Shown piece after piece: positions 61,519 to 64,000 of a stretch of 64,000 nucleotides of DNA. This stretch comes from Woeseiaceae bacterium (GTDB lineage: Bacteria; Pseudomonadota; Gammaproteobacteria; Steroidobacterales; Woeseiaceae), in assembly GCA_021773075.1 (NCBI GenBank), contig JAJFKT010000015.1:62001-126000 (forward strand), given 5' to 3'. The notes under the pieces were generated by a model. That model was not told the origin of the DNA. It was given only the letters and a program-made list of their open reading frames with translations, and did no database searches. Made by a program: the position numbers and the translations under genes. The first letter of the stretch is position 1, and each line of letters opens with the position of its first letter.

Positions 61519-61621
61519 CCGCTCGCTTTTGGCCAGGGATTCGCCGTATTATGGAATCTCCGCTACGTTCCTGAGCGGAATAGAGCAATAATGGTACAAA
61601 CGACAAAAACAAGACAATTTC

Positions 61622-62791
61622 ATGCAAGAACACAGTTCTTCAATTGGCAGCCAGGCGTTCGGGGAGCACGCTGACACCGGGCTGATCGTTGCCTACCATT
61701 CGCACCAGGATGCTTTGCGGTTCCTGGCGTCTTCGCTGGGTCAGACGAATGGCGTAGCGCTTTTGCAAGGTCCCGCTGGGTCCGGCAAGAGCACCATTAT
61801 CAAGGAGCAACAAAGCTGGTCTCTTCGCGAATCGGCGGTCGCGCTGATGGACGGCATTCACCTTAGCCCCCGGCAGCTACTAAGCGAAATGCTGTCGCAG
61901 TTCGATATCAACTTTACGACAGAACACGACGAGCACCTGTTGCAGTTATTAAATGGCTTTCTGACACAGCAGACCAGTAGCGGACGGACCCCGGTGCTGA
62001 TCATCGATAACGCGGATCGGGCGACACCCAGTGCGCTCAGACTGTTGAACTGGCTCGCGGCTCTGGATGCGCGCGGCAATTACGCGCTGCGTATTGTACT
62101 AACGGGTAAAGAGCGACTTAGAGCACTGCTGAAAAGCGACAGCATGCGTAGTTTCGTACGTCGCCATCCCGCAATTTATTCCCTGAATCCAATGACGCCG
62201 CAGGAATCGACTATCTATTTGCGAACGCGTCACATCGCCGCAGGTGGCAAACGCAGTGACGAAGCGTTCACGGTAAAGGTCTGCGAAAAGCTGCATGAGT
62301 TATCGGGCGGATGGCCTGGCCTGTTGAACCGGTGTGCCTTGAAAGCAATGCAACGGCTGGACGAGTTGGAGTCGGCGAAGCCAGTGCCGCGCATAATAGT
62401 CTCGCGCGATGGCGAGCAAATGGCCGAGTATGAATTAACCGAGCGACAATATCTGATCGGGCGCAACGAGCTTTCGGATATTGTTATCGAAGACACCTAT
62501 GTCAGCAAGATGCACGCGATGTTACAGATTTACTCAAACGCGATTGTTCTGCTCGACTTAAACAGCACCAACGGCACAACAGTAAATTCCAGAATCGTGC
62601 AAAAAACGATTCTGCGTAGCAATGACATCATATCGCTGGGTCATTATCGCTTGAAGATCGAAAATGCCCCGGCAATTGATGCCGATATGGACGATCGTTT
62701 GAAGCTGTCAGACACGCTAACCATGCAAAATCTCGTGGATATGCGTCGATCGCGCGCGCGCCGGACAATCAAGGCTCTCAAGCACAAATAG
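61622..62791 (+). CDS. AAA ATPase (ExeA-like) fused to C-terminal FHA domain, paralogue 2
   Basis: This 389-residue paralogue of the protein at 50044-51234 has the same domain order. Walker A is GPAGSGKS (50-57) and Walker B VLIIDN. SGGWPGLLNRCAL marks the AAA C-terminal part, then come FHA residues GRNELSD, SKMHAM and STNGTTVNSR. The C-terminus has SDTLTMQNLVDMRRSRARR, matching the paralogue's D-T-x-x-M-x-N-x-x-D-x-R-R pattern. The Walker B here is the usual Asp form. It lies 103 bp after the GntR-linked membrane protein gene, with a GntR-like half-site in that gap. It is likely part of a phosphopeptide-controlled machine; the partner is unknown. Confidence 0.85.
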   Translation: MQEHSSSIGSQAFGEHADTGLIVAYHSHQDALRFLASSLGQTNGVALLQGPAGSGKSTIIKEQQSWSLRESAVALMDGIHLSPRQLLSEMLSQFDINFTTEHDEHLLQLLNGFLTQQTSSGRTPVLIIDNADRATPSALRLLNWLAALDARGNYALRIVLTGKERLRALLKSDSMRSFVRRHPAIYSLNPMTPQESTIYLRTRHIAAGGKRSDEAFTVKVCEKLHELSGGWPGLLNRCALKAMQRLDELESAKPVPRIIVSRDGEQMAEYELTERQYLIGRNELSDIVIEDTYVSKMHAMLQIYSNAIVLLDLNSTNGTTVNSRIVQKTILRSNDIISLGHYRLKIENAPAIDADMDDRLKLSDTLTMQNLVDMRRSRARRTIKALKHK

Positions 62792-62810
62792 CCTGCGTCG
62801 GTCTTGCATC

Positions 62811-64000
62811 TCAGTAGAACCAACTGAGCCGCAGCTGCACGTAGTCGTCCTCTGATACTGAGTGCAGCGAGTCGCCGGAGTCGGAGTTCAGGAAGCTTCG
62901 TAGTTGCAGTTCGACGGTCAACTTGTCGCCAAAGCGACGTTCCGCTTCCACGTTCAGAAACAATTCCTGCGTATCAAGATCCACAGCGATACCAGCCAGA
63001 ACGCTACTGTCGTCAGCGTCATTGAAGGCGAGTCGCGTACCCATGAACAGGTCGTTATCAGATGCGGTTGGCGCTGAACGATCATTGCGCTCATCGTACA
63101 GGTACTCGACCAACACACCGATATCGGCTGCGGATTCGCGTACGCCATAAAACGTGTATTCAAGTCCGGCGACCGTGGCGAAAAAAGTATCGACTCGCGT
63201 TTCCCTCGAGATCGCCTCCAGTTTCCACAGCCAGGACTCGGAGGTGTACTGGAGGTCAACGCCGACTTGCGTCATTTGGTCGTAGACCGGTACGAGCTCG
63301 TCGCCACCGCTTGCTATGACAAAGCGTGGTTCACGCGATGTTCCTTCAAATACGTGTGCGCCGATGTCGATATCGCCAATGTAATGGCTGTAGCGCAGTG
63401 CATAATCGACGTGTTTTTGCTGGTCGCCGGACTCGTATATCGGGTTGTCGGTATCCACAACCAACGGCGCGCGAAAGCGTCCCTCGATGCCGGGAAAAGT
63501 CCGCTCACGGAAGTAGGGCATCACGTACAGTCCGAATCGACCGTAGTCCCGTTGCAGATTAATATTGATGAGCGGCTGGCCGAGTTTACTTTCCTCATCG
63601 AGGTTTTCGACGAGGTCAGTTTGATTGATGACATCGACCAAATGCCGTGATTCTGCTACTCCCCAGTAGACTTTACTGACACCTGCCGTAATATCCCAGC
63701 CATTGCCTTCGAAGCCCCAATACGCTTCACGCAAGTCAGCGTGAGAGCGTTCATCGTCGGTAGCGTCGATGCGCGCAAATCCCACGAAGCTTAGACGTTG
63801 CTGACCGTCGTCGCTGCGCCAGTAAAATTCGGGCTGCAACAATAAAGAGGGGCTTAGACGCTTGTCCTGCCCCTGGTACTGTCCGTCGAGCCAAAATGCC
63901 TGGGTATCGATGCCAACAAATCCGGTGATGTCCCAGTCCTCGGCGCTCGCACCGCTAACCGCGAAAGTCGCGGCCAGCAGCGCTGCAAATTGTCGGATCC
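62811..64000 (-). CDS. Outer-membrane beta-barrel protein (5' end just outside window)
   Basis: The frame stays open from its stop at 62811 to the right edge, giving about 396 residues. At the edge it reads IRQFAALLAATFAVSGASA then EDWDITGFVGID, a nearly complete signal peptide, so only a few N-terminal residues are missing. The mature part has alternating hydrophobic and polar strands with many aromatic residues, and ends LQLRLSWFY with terminal aromatics as in outer-membrane barrels. SKVYWGVAESRHLVDVINQ and NLQRDYGRFGLYVMPYF resemble outer-membrane porin-like proteins of unknown substrate. An internal start near 63842 should not be used. Confidence 0.8.
   Translation of the reverse strand, partial: IRQFAALLAATFAVSGASAEDWDITGFVGIDTQAFWLDGQYQGQDKRLSPSLLLQPEFYWRSDDGQQRLSFVGFARIDATDDERSHADLREAYWGFEGNGWDITAGVSKVYWGVAESRHLVDVINQTDLVENLDEESKLGQPLININLQRDYGRFGLYVMPYFRERTFPGIEGRFRAPLVVDTDNPIYESGDQQKHVDYALRYSHYIGDIDIGAHVFEGTSREPRFVIASGGDELVPVYDQMTQVGVDLQYTSESWLWKLEAISRETRVDTFFATVAGLEYTFYGVRESAADIGVLVEYLYDERNDRSAPTASDNDLFMGTRLAFNDADDSSVLAGIAVDLDTQELFLNVEAERRFGDKLTVELQLRSFLNSDSGDSLHSVSEDDYVQLRLSWFY

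Overview
The window looks like chromosomal DNA of a gammaproteobacterium. The ispB / rplU-rpmA-obgE block, the rpsT-murJ-lspA block and the type IVa minor-pilin operons (fimT/fimU, pilV, pilW, pilX, pilY1, pilE) are the genes found together in Pseudomonas and relatives. TonB-dependent uptake, lipoproteins and an outer-membrane barrel confirm a Gram-negative. The mix of Rieske oxygenases, S9, M28 and DUF885 peptidases and winged-helix regulator relics suggests a free-living heterotroph. I cannot name a genus from sequence alone.

Layout. (1) 1-13851 is an accessory catabolic region. A minus-strand operon encodes a CoA ligase, a Rieske ring-hydroxylating oxygenase and an extradiol-type dioxygenase cut by the left edge. 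Next come an MFS transporter, a ribokinase, a LacI regulator, a TonB receptor and a second MFS carrier. A tight minus-strand operon follows: Rieske oxygenase, flavin reductase, amidohydrolase, VOC protein and SnoaL-like protein. A perfect palindrome, TTAATCGATTAA, lies before both the LacI gene and the TonB receptor gene. (2) 13977-18204 holds a UDG-family protein, a secreted protein, a truncated winged-helix regulator, an S9 peptidase and tRNA-Pro. (3) 18236-22253 is housekeeping: a stand-alone 2-oxoacid acyltransferase domain, ispB, rplU with a histone-H1-like tail, rpmA and obgE. (4) 22303-39673 contains two complete type IVa minor-pilin/PilY1 operons that face each other across rpsT-murJ-lspA. 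The ribF, ileS, fkpB and ispH genes usually found in this neighbourhood are absent. (5) 39809-49929 holds an Irr-like Fur protein, tRNA-Thr, a DUF885 lipoprotein, a LytTR regulator divergent from an acyltransferase, an RhlE-type helicase, a yheS / truncated haemoglobin / DUF188 operon and a YceH protein. (6) 50044-64000 holds two paralogous AAA-ATPase/FHA proteins about 10 kb apart. Between them are a c-type cytochrome lipoprotein, an M28 peptidase, an MFS / patatin / coiled-coil-HhH operon, a secreted protein, a TPR protein and a GntR regulator with a membrane protein. An outer-membrane barrel gene runs off the right edge.

How it fits together. The left region reads as uptake (TonB receptor, two MFS carriers), activation (CoA ligase), oxidation (two Rieske terminal oxygenases, one with a flavin reductase beside it), ring cleavage (LigB family) and downstream hydrolysis. 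The substrate is unknown, and the ribokinase suggests a sugar- or nucleoside-like part. The centre is cell-envelope biology: lipid II flipping, lipoprotein maturation and two pilus-tip priming sets. The strongest candidates for something undescribed are the paired AAA-FHA proteins with a shared C-terminal motif, the paired pilus operons, and the regulatory palindromes and repeats listed below. No CRISPR array, prophage, insertion sequence or rRNA gene was seen, and no gap between genes exceeds about 300 bases.
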